37,307 nucleotides of DNA from assembly GCA_039030335.1 (NCBI GenBank), contig JBCCEJ010000055.1, positions 1 through 37,307 on the forward strand, written 5' to 3'. This DNA is from JBCCEJ01 sp039030335 (lineage in GTDB: Bacteria; Pseudomonadota; Gammaproteobacteria; HK1). Each line of letters begins with the position of its first letter. Within the stretch, counting starts at the first letter, position 1. Shown piece after piece: positions 16,017 through 24,982 of the stretch. The position numbers and the translations under genes were made by a program. The notes below the pieces were generated by a model, which was not told the origin of the DNA, searched no databases, and was given only the letters and a program-made list of their open reading frames with translations.

Positions 16017-17687
16017 TCAATCCCAGTCGAGCAGGCTCGCGTCGTACTCCTGCGGTTTGCGGTAACCCAACAGCTCGATAAGAGTCGGCGCGACATTGGC
16101 GAGACCTGCATCGTTCAGGCCCGCGCGCAGTCGGAGCTTGCGAGTGGAAAAGTCGAGTATGTAGAACGGAACCGGATTCAGTGAATGGGACGTCCGGAAC
16201 TGCGGTGTGCCCGACTCCCTGAGCTTCGGCGAACCGTCTTTGTGCCGCTCGACCATATCGTCTGCGTTGCCGTGGTCGGCCGTCACAACCAGGACCCCGC
16301 CGGCCTTTTCCACCGCCGCGTGGATACGCTCCAGACCAAGGTCCACGGCCTCGACCGACATGCGAACCGCCGTCACGCTGCCAGTGTGTCCAACCATGTC
16401 TCCACCGGCGAAGTTGCACCGCAGAAACTGGTAGTTCCCGCTTTCGATCGCCTCGACCATAGCGTCCGCAGTCTCGGCTGCTTTCATCCACGGTCGCTGC
16501 TCGAACGGTACGCGGTCCGACGGGATCTCGAGATAGTCTTCGAGGCCGTCCGAGAACTTCGCTGAACGGTTGCCGTTCCAGAAGAAGGTGACGTGCCCGA
16601 ATTTCTGTGTCTCGGAGCACGCGAACTGCCGTAGGCCCGAACAGGCCAGGTATTCGCTGATCGTACCGGTGACAGTCTCCGGCGATACCAGGAACTTCGG
16701 TGGCATCACGGTATCGCCGTCGTACTGCACCATGCCGACGAATTCCACCTCCGGCCGTGCGCCGCGGTCGAACGCAACGAAGTCGTCATCTTCGACGAAC
16801 GCACGACTGAGTTCGAGGGCGCGGTCGCCGCGGAAGTTGTAGAGCACCACCGCATCACCGTCGACCATTGGGGCGATCGGAGCGCCCGCTTCGTCGACGA
16901 TGACAAATGCTGGTAGAAATTGATCGCTCACCCCGGGCGTCTCAGCACGAAAGTGCATCACCGCTTCGAGAGCGCTCGCAAATCCGGCCGCGTCGCCGTG
17001 CACATGTGCCGCCCAGCCGCGCTCGACCATGCCCCAGTCAGCACCGTAGCGGTCCATCGTCGTCGTCATACGGCCACCGCCCGAGGCGATTCGGAAGTCG
17101 CCGCCGTAGCGGCTGCGGAAGTCGGCCAGCCAGGTCTCCAGCTGCTCGATATAGACCTCCGCGCTCGGGTCAGGCACGTCGCGGCCATCCAGAAGGCAGT
17201 GCAGATAGATGCGGCGGACCCCTGCCGCAGTGGCCTGGGACAGCATCGCGTGCAAATGCTGCATGCTGGCGTGGACGTTGCCGTCAGAGAGCAGTCCGAC
17301 GAAATGTAACGCTCGCCCGCGGTCGACGACCCCGTCGACCAGCGCCCGCCACGTACCGTCCCAGATTGAGCCCGACTCTATCGCGCTGTCGACACACTTC
17401 GCGCCCTGGTCGAACACGCGTCCGGCGCCGAGTATGTTGTGACCGACTTCGGAATTACCCATGTCGCCGTCTCCCGGCAAGCCGACCCGGGTACCGTGCG
17501 CTATCAATTCGCGATAGTGGGCTGCACCGCGCAACCGGTCCAGCGTTGGCGTGCGCGCATTGGCCACCGCGTCGAACTCGTCGCCGCAACCGACACCCAC
17601 ACCATCCATGATCACGAACACGACGGGACCACCCGGCGGTTGAAAGCGGTCAGACCGCTCCAGGGCTTCAATCGAGAAGTTTGTCAT
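16017..17687 (-). CDS. gpmI: 2,3-bisphosphoglycerate-independent phosphoglycerate mutase
   Basis: It interconverts 3- and 2-phosphoglycerate in glycolysis and gluconeogenesis using two metal ions and a phosphoserine intermediate. The 556-residue protein has metal ligand Asp28 in VIMDGVG, nucleophile Ser79 in GDMGNSEVGH, CLLDGRDVPDPSA, RYGADWGMV, HVTFFWNGNRSAKF and the C-terminal metal cluster TADHGNADDM. It is about 40 residues longer than the E. coli form, and the HVTFFWNGNRS block resembles the longer plant-like type. AAGGAG precedes the ATG. It lies downstream of waaA and the HIT gene on the same strand, with 70 bases between. Confidence 0.96.
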   Translation of the reverse strand: MTNFSIEALERSDRFQPPGGPVVFVIMDGVGVGCGDEFDAVANARTPTLDRLRGAAHYRELIAHGTRVGLPGDGDMGNSEVGHNILGAGRVFDQGAKCVDSAIESGSIWDGTWRALVDGVVDRGRALHFVGLLSDGNVHASMQHLHAMLSQATAAGVRRIYLHCLLDGRDVPDPSAEVYIEQLETWLADFRSRYGGDFRIASGGGRMTTTMDRYGADWGMVERGWAAHVHGDAAGFASALEAVMHFRAETPGVSDQFLPAFVIVDEAGAPIAPMVDGDAVVLYNFRGDRALELSRAFVEDDDFVAFDRGARPEVEFVGMVQYDGDTVMPPKFLVSPETVTGTISEYLACSGLRQFACSETQKFGHVTFFWNGNRSAKFSDGLEDYLEIPSDRVPFEQRPWMKAAETADAMVEAIESGNYQFLRCNFAGGDMVGHTGSVTAVRMSVEAVDLGLERIHAAVEKAGGVLVVTADHGNADDMVERHKDGSPKLRESGTPQFRTSHSLNPVPFYILDFSTRKLRLRAGLNDAGLANVAPTLIELLGYRKPQEYDASLLDWD

Positions 17688-17757
17688 CGAATTGCTCCTT
17701 GGCAGCCCATTCGCTGCGCGTCACCGGCTTCATCACCGGGTGGCCAGCTCATCCCGC

Positions 17758-18177
17758 TCAGACCTCCAGGGCCTCACGCAGAACACTGGCGCGCGCAGCC
17801 AGGTCGTCTGCGCTGGCGGCTGCCTGACCATGCCATTGCATGCGCTGACCGTCCGCGCGCGGGATCAGGTGGACGTGATAATGGCCCACGGTCTGTCCGG
17901 CAGCCCGGCCATTCGCCTGCGAGGCGGTCAACCCATCCGGCGCCCAGACGGTGCGCATGGCCGCCGCGATCCGGCGCGCCGACCGCGCGACAGCAGCCAC
18001 GTGCTGATCATCAATATCGAATAGCGTCACGAAGTGCTGCTTCGGAATCACCAGCGTGTGACCGTCCGCCGCCGGGTAGAGATCCATGAACGCCAGCGTG
18101 TGCTGGTCTTCGAAGACGCGGTGTGCGTCGGCACGACCGGCGATGATTTTGCAGAAGATACAGTCGGTGTGAATCAT
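17758..18177 (-). CDS. HIT-family nucleotide hydrolase/transferase
   Basis: A 139-residue histidine-triad protein. The start region MIHTDCIFCKIIAG is typical of the HinT/Fhit-like group, with FEDQHTLAFMDLYPAADGHTLVIPKQH in the middle and the triad in VGHYHVHLIPR. The family hydrolyses nucleotide phosphoramidates or dinucleoside polyphosphates; the exact substrate is not evident. The ATG at 18177 overlaps the waaA stop (ATGA), which fixes the start against a longer open frame to 18267 and implies translational coupling with waaA. Confidence 0.92.
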   Translation of the reverse strand: MIHTDCIFCKIIAGRADAHRVFEDQHTLAFMDLYPAADGHTLVIPKQHFVTLFDIDDQHVAAVARSARRIAAAMRTVWAPDGLTASQANGRAAGQTVGHYHVHLIPRADGQRMQWHGQAAASADDLAARASVLREALEV

Positions 18178-19514
18178 CCTGAAGGGGCTTCGGCTGTCAG
18201 TTGGTCGGACGCGCCCGGGGCTGAGTCGGCCGTGTTCGCCGACCCCGTATCGGGGAGATATCGCCACAACAGATCGGTCGAGCGTTGCAGTGCCCCACGA
18301 TTCGCGGCGACGAATTCGCGCCCGCGCTCCCCGCGCGCATGGCGGGCGTTGCCATCCGTGAACAACTCCCCGACGTGCGCGGCGAGGGTGTCTGCGTCGC
18401 CAACGATGACGGCGGCACCGGCATCACAGAGCGCCTCGGAGATGTCGGCAAAGTTGTGCAGATAGGGCCCGAACAACACCGGCAGCCCAAGCGCGGCCGG
18501 CTCGAGCATGTTGTGCCCGCCGATATTGACAAGCGATCCGCCGACGAACGCGACGTCTGCGCCGGCGTACAGCTGCGGCAGCTCACCCATCGTATCGCCC
18601 ACGTACACATCGACATCCTGGCAGTCGCTACGCTGCTCGGTACGCAGCGCAGTGCTCAGCCCGCGTTTGCGCGCCAGTGCGGCCGCCCGCTGAAAACGCT
18701 CCGGATGGCGCGGAACGAGCACCAGCAGGCAGTCCGGGTGTTTTTCGCGAACCTTCGCAAAGGCGTCGAGTAACAACTCTTCCTCGCCTTCGTGCGTGCT
18801 CGCACCGATAAGAACACTGCGACCGCTGCCCCATTGGCGACGCAATGCCTGACCGCCTTCGAGCACGCTCGGCGCCAGGTTCACATCGAATTTGATGCTG
18901 CCGGTGACCAGGATGGGCACGGTGGCGCCAAGGCTGCGGAGCCGCTCCGCGTCGGCCGTGCCCTGCGCACCGATCGCACTGAAGGCGTTGATGATGGTGC
19001 GGCTGAACGTTGCGAAGCGCAGATAGCGCGCCGCGCTCCGCGCCGACAGGCGCGCGTTTATGAGTACGGTCGGGACGCGTGCACTGACACATTCGCGGAG
19101 CAGGTTGGGCCAGATCTCGGTCTCCATGACCACCACCAGCTGCGGCCTCGTCGCCCGCAGGAAGCGCCGGACCGCGAAGGGCAGATCGTACGGAATGAAC
19201 TGCACGGCAACCGCATCTCCGAACAATTGCGTCAGCCGCTGACGGCCAGTGGGTGTCGTCGTCGTGACCAGCACCTGCAACTCGGGACGCTGTTTCAACA
19301 GCGCGTCGATGACCGGTGCGGCGGCTTGTGCCTCGCCGACTGACACCGCGTGCACCCATACGACCGCACGACTATCCAACTTCAGCGTGAGTTCGCCAAA
19401 GCGCTCTCCCCAACCATTGCGATAACCAGGGTTTGCAAAGCCGCGCCAGAACAGACGACCAAGTACCACGGGCATCAGCAGACCGAGGGCAATGCTGTAC
19501 AGGGTGTGTGACAT
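18174..19514 (-). CDS. waaA: 3-deoxy-D-manno-octulosonic acid (Kdo) transferase
   Basis: WaaA adds Kdo to lipid A precursors at the inner membrane, making the innermost LPS core. The 446-residue protein starts with an N-terminal membrane anchor (SHTLYSIALGLLMPVVLGRL) and then YRNGWGERFG. The catalytic Glu61 lies in WVHAVSVGEAQAA, followed by TTTTPTGRQR, METEIWPNLL and the C-terminal nucleotide-sugar site GGSLVNIGGHNMLEPAALG. The ATG at 19514 is preferred to the TTG two codons earlier. Its presence shows a Gram-negative cell with LPS. Its stop overlaps the HIT gene start. Confidence 0.95.
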   Translation of the reverse strand: MSHTLYSIALGLLMPVVLGRLFWRGFANPGYRNGWGERFGELTLKLDSRAVVWVHAVSVGEAQAAAPVIDALLKQRPELQVLVTTTTPTGRQRLTQLFGDAVAVQFIPYDLPFAVRRFLRATRPQLVVVMETEIWPNLLRECVSARVPTVLINARLSARSAARYLRFATFSRTIINAFSAIGAQGTADAERLRSLGATVPILVTGSIKFDVNLAPSVLEGGQALRRQWGSGRSVLIGASTHEGEEELLLDAFAKVREKHPDCLLVLVPRHPERFQRAAALARKRGLSTALRTEQRSDCQDVDVYVGDTMGELPQLYAGADVAFVGGSLVNIGGHNMLEPAALGLPVLFGPYLHNFADISEALCDAGAAVIVGDADTLAAHVGELFTDGNARHARGERGREFVAANRGALQRSTDLLWRYLPDTGSANTADSAPGASDQLTAEAPSG

Positions 19515-19752
19515 CAGCAACGTAGGGCGTCGTCGAATTCAGGTCATGGCGCAGCCGTGTGCAGGCCGCTGTTAGCGCTTAAAGTGACCGCGCCCCAGGT
19601 CGGAGTGTGCGGCAGTTCGCGTGCGTAGTTCGGGCGGTGCGAATGGGCTCTTGCGGTCGCGAAGTTTATCATACGGCCCCTTGGTTCCGGCGCCGCTGCG
19701 AAGCCGTGCGCCGCAGCCTCTGTTCAGCCTGCAAAGACGCCATTCATCCGAC

Positions 19753-20517
19753 GTGAACACGCGCCCAGAATTTCGAACAAGATGCGCCCGGCGACCCTGG
19801 TGCGCAGGCCGCGGCACAGTCTGGGTGGCGTTACTGCTGGCGGTGCTCGCCCGGCCGGTCGAAGCAGGCGGTCCAATGCCGTTCAAAGCTGTCTTCACCT
19901 TGGAGGCGCATGGGACGACGGCGGCCCGCACAACGCTCGAACTGACAGCAGCCGTCAATGGCTTCACGCTGATCTCGCACACGGAGCCAGTCGGTTTGAT
20001 GGCGCTGATTCGTAGCGAGCAAATCCGCGAACGCAGCCAACTCGAACGACATGGCGCGAGTTGGCGCCCGGTGACGTACAGCTATCGTCGACATGGTGGC
20101 AGCAAGGAGCGCCGGTCCGACGCCCGCTTCGACTGGAGCGCGGGCGAGGTCGCTGGCAGTGCAAAGGGGCAGCCGTTCACGTACGCCGTTTCGCGCGGCA
20201 TGCTCGACCCGCTCAGCTACCTGTTGGCGTTGATGCGGGACGCGGCCGACGACGCGCCTCAGCGGCGCTACGCCATCGCCGGGAACAGCGTCGTGCGCAA
20301 CTACCGGTTCGACGCGGTGCCCGGAGAACCGGTCGTCAGTGAAGCCGGCAGGTTCGAGACCGTCGGCTGGCGGCGGCAAGGTCGAAAAAACCGGGTGACT
20401 ACCGTTTTCCTGGCTCCTTCGCTAGAACACTTCCCGGTGCGTATCCACCACCGGGAAAAAGACGGCACCGAACTCACCCTGACGCTCCAGGACCTTGTCA
20501 GGCAGCGAGGACCGTAG
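19753..20517 (+). CDS. DUF3108-domain exported protein
   Basis: A 254-residue protein with an N-terminal hydrophobic export segment (GTVWVALLLAVLARPVEA) and a body typical of the DUF3108 family: MPFKAVFTLEAHGTTAARTTLEL, RSEQIRERSQLE, TYSYRRHGG and GMLDPLSYLLALMRD. DUF3108 proteins are periplasmic and of unknown function. The start is uncertain: there is no ATG, and the GTG at 19753 gives a plausible signal sequence, while the open frame reaches back to 19621. The gene is divergent from waaA and converges with the aminotransferase. Confidence 0.75.
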   Translation: MNTRPEFRTRCARRPWCAGRGTVWVALLLAVLARPVEAGGPMPFKAVFTLEAHGTTAARTTLELTAAVNGFTLISHTEPVGLMALIRSEQIRERSQLERHGASWRPVTYSYRRHGGSKERRSDARFDWSAGEVAGSAKGQPFTYAVSRGMLDPLSYLLALMRDAADDAPQRRYAIAGNSVVRNYRFDAVPGEPVVSEAGRFETVGWRRQGRKNRVTTVFLAPSLEHFPVRIHHREKDGTELTLTLQDLVRQRGP

Positions 20518-20610
20518 CCGCGCCGCCGCCCCAAATCCGGTACAAAGCGGAACCTGCCTCGGCGTTTGTAACCGACCCGCGCTGTGTGCCGCTGCGATTC
20601 GCGTCCCGCC

Positions 20611-21804
20611 TCAATGCCCTGCGCCAGCCGTTGCCAGCCGGGCGATGAGGGCTGGCATTTCGTCAGCTGCGAGATTGGCGAAGGCGAAGCGGACATAGTC
20701 ACGCTGCGCTTCACCGAACACCTCGCCTGGTACGCACAGGACACCGTGCTCTTCAGCCAGATAGCGCGCCACCTCGGTGCTGTCGCGGTCCCGAAACGGG
20801 TGACGTACATAGGCGAACCACGCCCCTGAGGCAACCAGTTCGAAGCCGCCCGGACGGCCGTTGCCAATACCCGCAAACGCGGCTTTCAGTGCCTCGACCC
20901 GCACGCGCATCAACGCGCTTTCATGGCGAACATAAGGCGCCAATGTCCGTATGGCCTCCAACGCCATCAACTGCGACAGGCGCGGCGCGCAGATGTTGAC
21001 GCAGTCCTGGATCTTGGTCGTTTCCCGCACGAGTTCCGGCCCGGCGATCACCGAGCCAACCCGGTAGCCGGTCAGCGCGTACGACTTCGAGAAGCTGAAC
21101 AGCTGCACCAGGGTGCCGCGCCAGTCGGCGCGGCGAAACAGCTTATGCGGGGCAGCCGGCGAAGCGGGATGAAAGTCCTTATAGGTCTCGTCGAGGATTA
21201 GGGCGACGCGATGTCTCTGGGCCAGCTCGAACAAAGCCTCCAGGTGCTCGGCGTCGTACACCGCACCGGTCGGGTTGTTCGGACTCACCACGGCGATCGC
21301 GCGCGTCGCGGGGGTCATAGCGGCTGCAAAGGAGTCGACATCCGGCACGCCGCGGCGCTCCGGCGCAAACGGCACGCGCTGAACCTCGATACCGCACATC
21401 TCCAGCCACATCTGATGATTGAAGTAATAAGGCTCAGGCAAGACGATCGCCTCGCCGGGCGCAGCCAGCGCCTTGACCGTCAGGCAAAAGGCCTGATTGC
21501 AACCTGCCGTGATCACGGTGTCGTCGGCGCGGATATTGCCATCGTATTGCGCGCTCATATGCGCTGCCAGCGCTTCGCGAAGCTCGGGCAGCCCCGCGAT
21601 CGGGGTGTACCGATGCGCGCCGTGCGCAACGAGCGCGGCGGCCACGGATTCGCGCAGCGCAGCGGGCGGGGGCTCCACCGGGACGGCCTGGGCTACATCG
21701 AGCAGTGGCCGGTCGGCCGGATACGTACGGCCGGCTACCCACTCGTGCACCGCGGCGATCGGGGGCGCTGCCACGTCTTGGATAGCGCTGTTCAGTGCGT
21801 ACAT
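20611..21804 (-). CDS. PLP-dependent class I/II aminotransferase
   Basis: A 397-residue fold-type I enzyme. It has AHRYTPIAGLPELREALAAHM, the cofactor-stacking region EPYYFNHQ, SPNNPTGAVYD, the LDETYKDF segment and the PLP-Lys in FSFSKSYALTGYRVG, close to the aspartate/aromatic aminotransferase group. The substrate cannot be told. It is the last gene of the minus-strand Mo-hydroxylase series, 54 bases after the SufU-like gene, so it may share a transcript; a direct role in cofactor maturation is not established. GAGG lies about 11 nt before the ATG. Confidence 0.9.
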   Translation of the reverse strand: MYALNSAIQDVAAPPIAAVHEWVAGRTYPADRPLLDVAQAVPVEPPPAALRESVAAALVAHGAHRYTPIAGLPELREALAAHMSAQYDGNIRADDTVITAGCNQAFCLTVKALAAPGEAIVLPEPYYFNHQMWLEMCGIEVQRVPFAPERRGVPDVDSFAAAMTPATRAIAVVSPNNPTGAVYDAEHLEALFELAQRHRVALILDETYKDFHPASPAAPHKLFRRADWRGTLVQLFSFSKSYALTGYRVGSVIAGPELVRETTKIQDCVNICAPRLSQLMALEAIRTLAPYVRHESALMRVRVEALKAAFAGIGNGRPGGFELVASGAWFAYVRHPFRDRDSTEVARYLAEEHGVLCVPGEVFGEAQRDYVRFAFANLAADEMPALIARLATAGAGH

Positions 21805-21858
21805 CTAACCGACCTCATCTCAGCACCTGGCAGCCCCGCGCGCGACGCCGGGCGGAAC

Positions 21859-22278
21859 TCAGGTCAGTTCGCTCAAGGCTGCCACCGCAGCTTCGAGCGG
21901 CAGCAATACGCACCGGTGACGACTCCTGGCCGCATGCACAGGAGCAAATGCCTCCATCTCAGCCCACGCCCGCTCCGGCATCTCGCCGGTTGACAGCAGA
22001 GACTGCATGCGCACGTAGATATCCCGGAGCGCGTCGAAGTCTTGGCCCGTACCGTAGCGCGTCAGCCAGGCGGCCGACGCTTCGCACAGCGCGCAGCCGC
22101 GCACCCGATGCCCGATCGCCGAGACGACCGCCGCGTTCACGTGCAAATCCAGCGTGATCTCATCACCACAGAGCGGATTGTCGATGCGCACGCTCGCATC
22201 CGGACATTGCAGACGCGCGGCGCCGCAGCCCGAACGCGCGAGCGCCATCAGCGTTTCGTGATACAACGCGCCGCTCAA
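21859..22278 (-). CDS. SufU/IscU-like iron-sulfur scaffold protein
   Basis: A 139-residue protein of the IscU/NifU N-terminal fold. It has the scaffold residues Cys37 and Asp39 in NPLCGDEITL, a second Cys pair CALC (Cys62, Cys65) before EASAAWL, and Cys123 in RHRCVLLPLEA. The long insert and the GCALCEAS pattern fit the SufU-like branch rather than IscU. The TTG start overlaps the preceding gene's stop (TTGA), so translation is probably coupled. In this locus it plausibly helps assemble the two [2Fe-2S] clusters of CoxS; that is inferred from context. Confidence 0.85.
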   Translation of the reverse strand: MSGALYHETLMALARSGCGAARLQCPDASVRIDNPLCGDEITLDLHVNAAVVSAIGHRVRGCALCEASAAWLTRYGTGQDFDALRDIYVRMQSLLSTGEMPERAWAEMEAFAPVHAARSRHRCVLLPLEAAVAALSELT

Positions 22279-23891
22279 CGGTCCACCTCGTCCAGCGTGG
22301 CGAGTTCAGCCGGCGAGTCGATGTCGAGAAGCACAGCCGCGTCTTCCATCGCAACTTCACACACCATGGCCTGGTGCATGCCGAGCAGATGACGTGCCCC
22401 GACGTCACCTTCAACCTCGGCCATCTGGGCAAAGAAGCGCCGGTCCCACAGCACCGGATTGCCACGCTTCCCATGCCACGTAGGCACGCAGATCGCGCGT
22501 CCCTCAACCGGGTCGTAGGCCGCCGAAAGCCGATCCATGACCCGCGCACCCACGCGCGGCATGTCTCCGAGGCAGACCAGTGCACCATCACAATCATCGC
22601 CAAGCGCGCGCAGCCCCTTGGCGAGCGAGGTGCTGAGTCCCTGAGCGTAGTCAGGGTTGTGACAGAACTGCACGCGGTCACCAGCGAGCGCCGCCTCAAT
22701 GCGTTCCCGTTCATGTCCGGTGACGACGACGATCGGCGCGAGCCCGGCCTCTGCCGCCGCGCGCACGGCGTGGGCCACCATCGGTTGACCGTCGACCTCG
22801 ATCAGTAATTTGTTGCGCTGACCCATGCGTCGCGACTGCCCGGCCGCCAACACGACAGCCGCAAGGTCAGGCGCCTTGACGACATCCTCCGGAGTTTTTC
22901 CGGCGCGCGGTGTCGGGCGTCCCGCAAACTCCTTTAGCAGTCCCCCTACACCCATGGCCATCACGTCTCGGGGCTCGACATGAATCCCGGCAGCGATACG
23001 CTGAAGCACGAGATCGACACCGTTCAGTGCGGGCGACCGCGCACAGCTGGGCAGCCCGAGGACGGGGATGCCGTTGCGCTCGGCAAGCAGAATGAGGTTG
23101 CCGGGATCCACCGGCATACCGAAATGGCGAACCTGTCCCCCGGCAGCGGTGATACCGGCTGGCACGACGTCGCGTCGGTCCACTATCGCCGACGCCCCCG
23201 CGACCAGTACCAGCTTGCTGTTACCGGCGATTTCGTCAATCGCCTGCGCAACCGCCGACGCGGTATGGGGCACCCGGCGCTCGGCGACGAGTTCACCACC
23301 GAGCGCTTCCACCCGCTGCGTAAGAACCCGAACCGTCTTGTCGAGCACGCTCGAACGCGTCGCGGCGAGTTCCGTCTGGATCAGCACTGTTGGCAACGGC
23401 GCCAGCGGCGTGACGGCGACGCGCGCATCGTCGGCCAGCTCCAGCGCGGCTGCCAACGCCTCACCGGGCACCGCAAACGGGATTATTTTGATCGTCGCGA
23501 TCATCTGACGCTGCTTGACCCACGACCAGGGCGCCAGCGTTGCGAGTGTCATCGACTCGTCGACCGAATTGAGCGCCAATACCGCGTCCGGATCGAATGT
23601 GAGGATGCCGTCGTGTGCGGCGAACAGATTGACGCGTCCGGTGAATGGCGCCTTCGCCGTCAGGCCAGAGCCGGCGAGACGGCTACCCATTCGCTCGGCA
23701 GCCGCGTCCTCATGTACGTCGCCGGCATCGAGGCGCGCGACGATCACCTCTTCGACGCCTCCGGCATCGAGTAGGGCGACGTCTTCAGCCGTCAGCCAGC
23801 GCCCCTTTTTCAGCGAACGGTCGCCTGCGCGGACGCTGTGCGCGAGTATCGCCCCCGTGGCGACAGCTACCGGCACCGGTCCGAAGTACAT
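22275..23891 (-). CDS. Molybdopterin-binding protein fused to MocA-type nucleotidyltransferase
   Basis: A 538-residue two-domain protein. Residues 1-330 or so resemble the MoeA/MogA-type molybdopterin-binding domain (AILAHSV, KAPFTGRVNLF, LVLVAGASAIVDRRDVVPAG, HFGMPVDPGNLILLA). From about 343 a MobA/MocA-like NTP transferase begins with AAVVLAAGQSRRMGQRNK and continues with VVTGHERERIEAAL, CLGDMPRV and GKRGNPVLW. The second half should join a nucleotide (CMP in MocA) to molybdopterin, giving the dinucleotide form used by xanthine-dehydrogenase-family enzymes. The fusion is a known architecture in such loci. It starts 2 bases after the XdhC C-terminal gene. Confidence 0.9.
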   Translation of the reverse strand: MYFGPVPVAVATGAILAHSVRAGDRSLKKGRWLTAEDVALLDAGGVEEVIVARLDAGDVHEDAAAERMGSRLAGSGLTAKAPFTGRVNLFAAHDGILTFDPDAVLALNSVDESMTLATLAPWSWVKQRQMIATIKIIPFAVPGEALAAALELADDARVAVTPLAPLPTVLIQTELAATRSSVLDKTVRVLTQRVEALGGELVAERRVPHTASAVAQAIDEIAGNSKLVLVAGASAIVDRRDVVPAGITAAGGQVRHFGMPVDPGNLILLAERNGIPVLGLPSCARSPALNGVDLVLQRIAAGIHVEPRDVMAMGVGGLLKEFAGRPTPRAGKTPEDVVKAPDLAAVVLAAGQSRRMGQRNKLLIEVDGQPMVAHAVRAAAEAGLAPIVVVTGHERERIEAALAGDRVQFCHNPDYAQGLSTSLAKGLRALGDDCDGALVCLGDMPRVGARVMDRLSAAYDPVEGRAICVPTWHGKRGNPVLWDRRFFAQMAEVEGDVGARHLLGMHQAMVCEVAMEDAAVLLDIDSPAELATLDEVDR

Positions 23892-23893
23892 GC

Positions 23894-24589
23894 TCAGCCG
23901 GCTCGCAAGCGGGCGGTGATCTGCGCCAGAGCGGAAACCGCGATTTCGGCTGGCGAACTCGCACGAATATCCAAACCGACCGGCGCGTGGATGCGTTCTA
24001 TGTCGTGCTGTGAAACGCCGGCTGCCGCAAGCCGTTCGATCCGTTGCGCGTGAGTCCGCCGCGAGCCGAGCGACCCGACGTAGAACGCATCGCTCTTCAG
24101 CGCCTCGACCAGCGCGGGATCATCGATTTTCGGATCGTGCGTGAGCGTCACGACCGCGGTGCGGCGATCGGGGCGCAGTGCCTGCAGGGCGTCATCCGGC
24201 CAGATCTTGTGCATCGACACGCCCGGAAAACGGGCATCCGCGGCAAACGACCGGCGCGGGTCCACGACCTCGACCTGATAGCCTGCCAGCACCGCCATCG
24301 GCGCCAGAAACTGCGCGATGTGCACCGCGCCGACGATGATCATGCGAAGGGGTGGCGAAAACACCTGGACGAACGCCCGGCCAGGCTCGGCATCGACCAC
24401 CTGCGACCGGTCCGCCGCCAGAGCTGACTGGACCGCGCTTTGGAGACTGGGCGGTAAGGTATCGCCTGCGCGCACCCGCAGGTCACCGTCCAGCAGGCAC
24501 TGCCACGCACCACTCAGATCCGAAACCAACACCGCAGCCTCCTGATCGGAGCGCATGTTCTGCAACGCCTCCAGCGTCTCACGCTGCAC
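23894..24589 (-). CDS. XdhC/CoxI-type maturation factor, C-terminal (Rossmann) part
   Basis: XdhC-family proteins bind molybdenum cofactor and deliver it, after sulfuration, to Mo-hydroxylase large subunits. This gene encodes the C-terminal Rossmann half: RMIIVGAVHIAQFLAPMA, YQVEVVDPRRSFAA, VVTLTHDPKIDDPALVEAL, YVGSLGSRRTHAQR and IHAPVGLDIRASSPAEIAVS. The N-terminal half is a separate upstream gene, an arrangement seen in CO-dehydrogenase-like loci. The GTG at 24589 is chosen because VQRETLEAL matches family N-termini and AGGGGTAGG lies just upstream; a GTG at 24625 would add 12 residues. Confidence 0.88.
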   Translation of the reverse strand: MQRETLEALQNMRSDQEAAVLVSDLSGAWQCLLDGDLRVRAGDTLPPSLQSAVQSALAADRSQVVDAEPGRAFVQVFSPPLRMIIVGAVHIAQFLAPMAVLAGYQVEVVDPRRSFAADARFPGVSMHKIWPDDALQALRPDRRTAVVTLTHDPKIDDPALVEALKSDAFYVGSLGSRRTHAQRIERLAAAGVSQHDIERIHAPVGLDIRASSPAEIAVSALAQITARLRAG

Positions 24590-24649
24590 TGGACCTACCC
24601 CTGCCGTGACGCGATTCACCGGCACGCCCGATGTCCGCGGGCGAAGCGT

Positions 24650-24982
24650 TCACGACAACCGCTCCACCATGACCTCCACGCGTCCGCCGCAGGCCAGGCC
24701 CACATCCCAGGCCTGTTCATCTGAGACGCCGAACTCAAGCATGCGCGTGTTGCCATCACGCATCACATCGAGTGCTTCGAGGACGACGGCGCCTTCGATG
24801 CAACCGCCCGACACAGAGCCGATAAACAGGCCTTCGCCGTCGATCACCAGCTGCGAACCGACCGGTCGTGGCGACGAACCCCAGGTTTTGACCACCGTCG
24901 CCAGCGCGACTTGTCGGCCTTCGGTCAACCAGTTGAGCGCATCCGCCAGGACGTCCTCATTCAACGCGCCATCGGTAACCAT
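24650..24982 (-). CDS. XdhC/CoxI-type maturation factor, N-terminal part
   Basis: A 110-residue protein equal to the N-terminal domain of XdhC: VALATVVKTWGSSPRPVGSQLV followed by GSVSGGCIEGAVVLEA, the conserved Cys-containing signature of the family. With the next gene it reconstitutes a full XdhC. The ATG at 24982 lies inside the end of the CoxE-type gene (22-base overlap), consistent with a single transcript. In the family this domain takes part in Moco handling for Mo-hydroxylases. Confidence 0.88.
   Translation of the reverse strand: MVTDGALNEDVLADALNWLTEGRQVALATVVKTWGSSPRPVGSQLVIDGEGLFIGSVSGGCIEGAVVLEALDVMRDGNTRMLEFGVSDEQAWDVGLACGGRVEVMVERLS

Noticed and set aside
21859..22278. Housekeeping IscU
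   Set aside because: There is no iscS, iscA, hscB or fdx nearby, and the Cys pattern (a CALC pair with a late Cys) is SufU-like.
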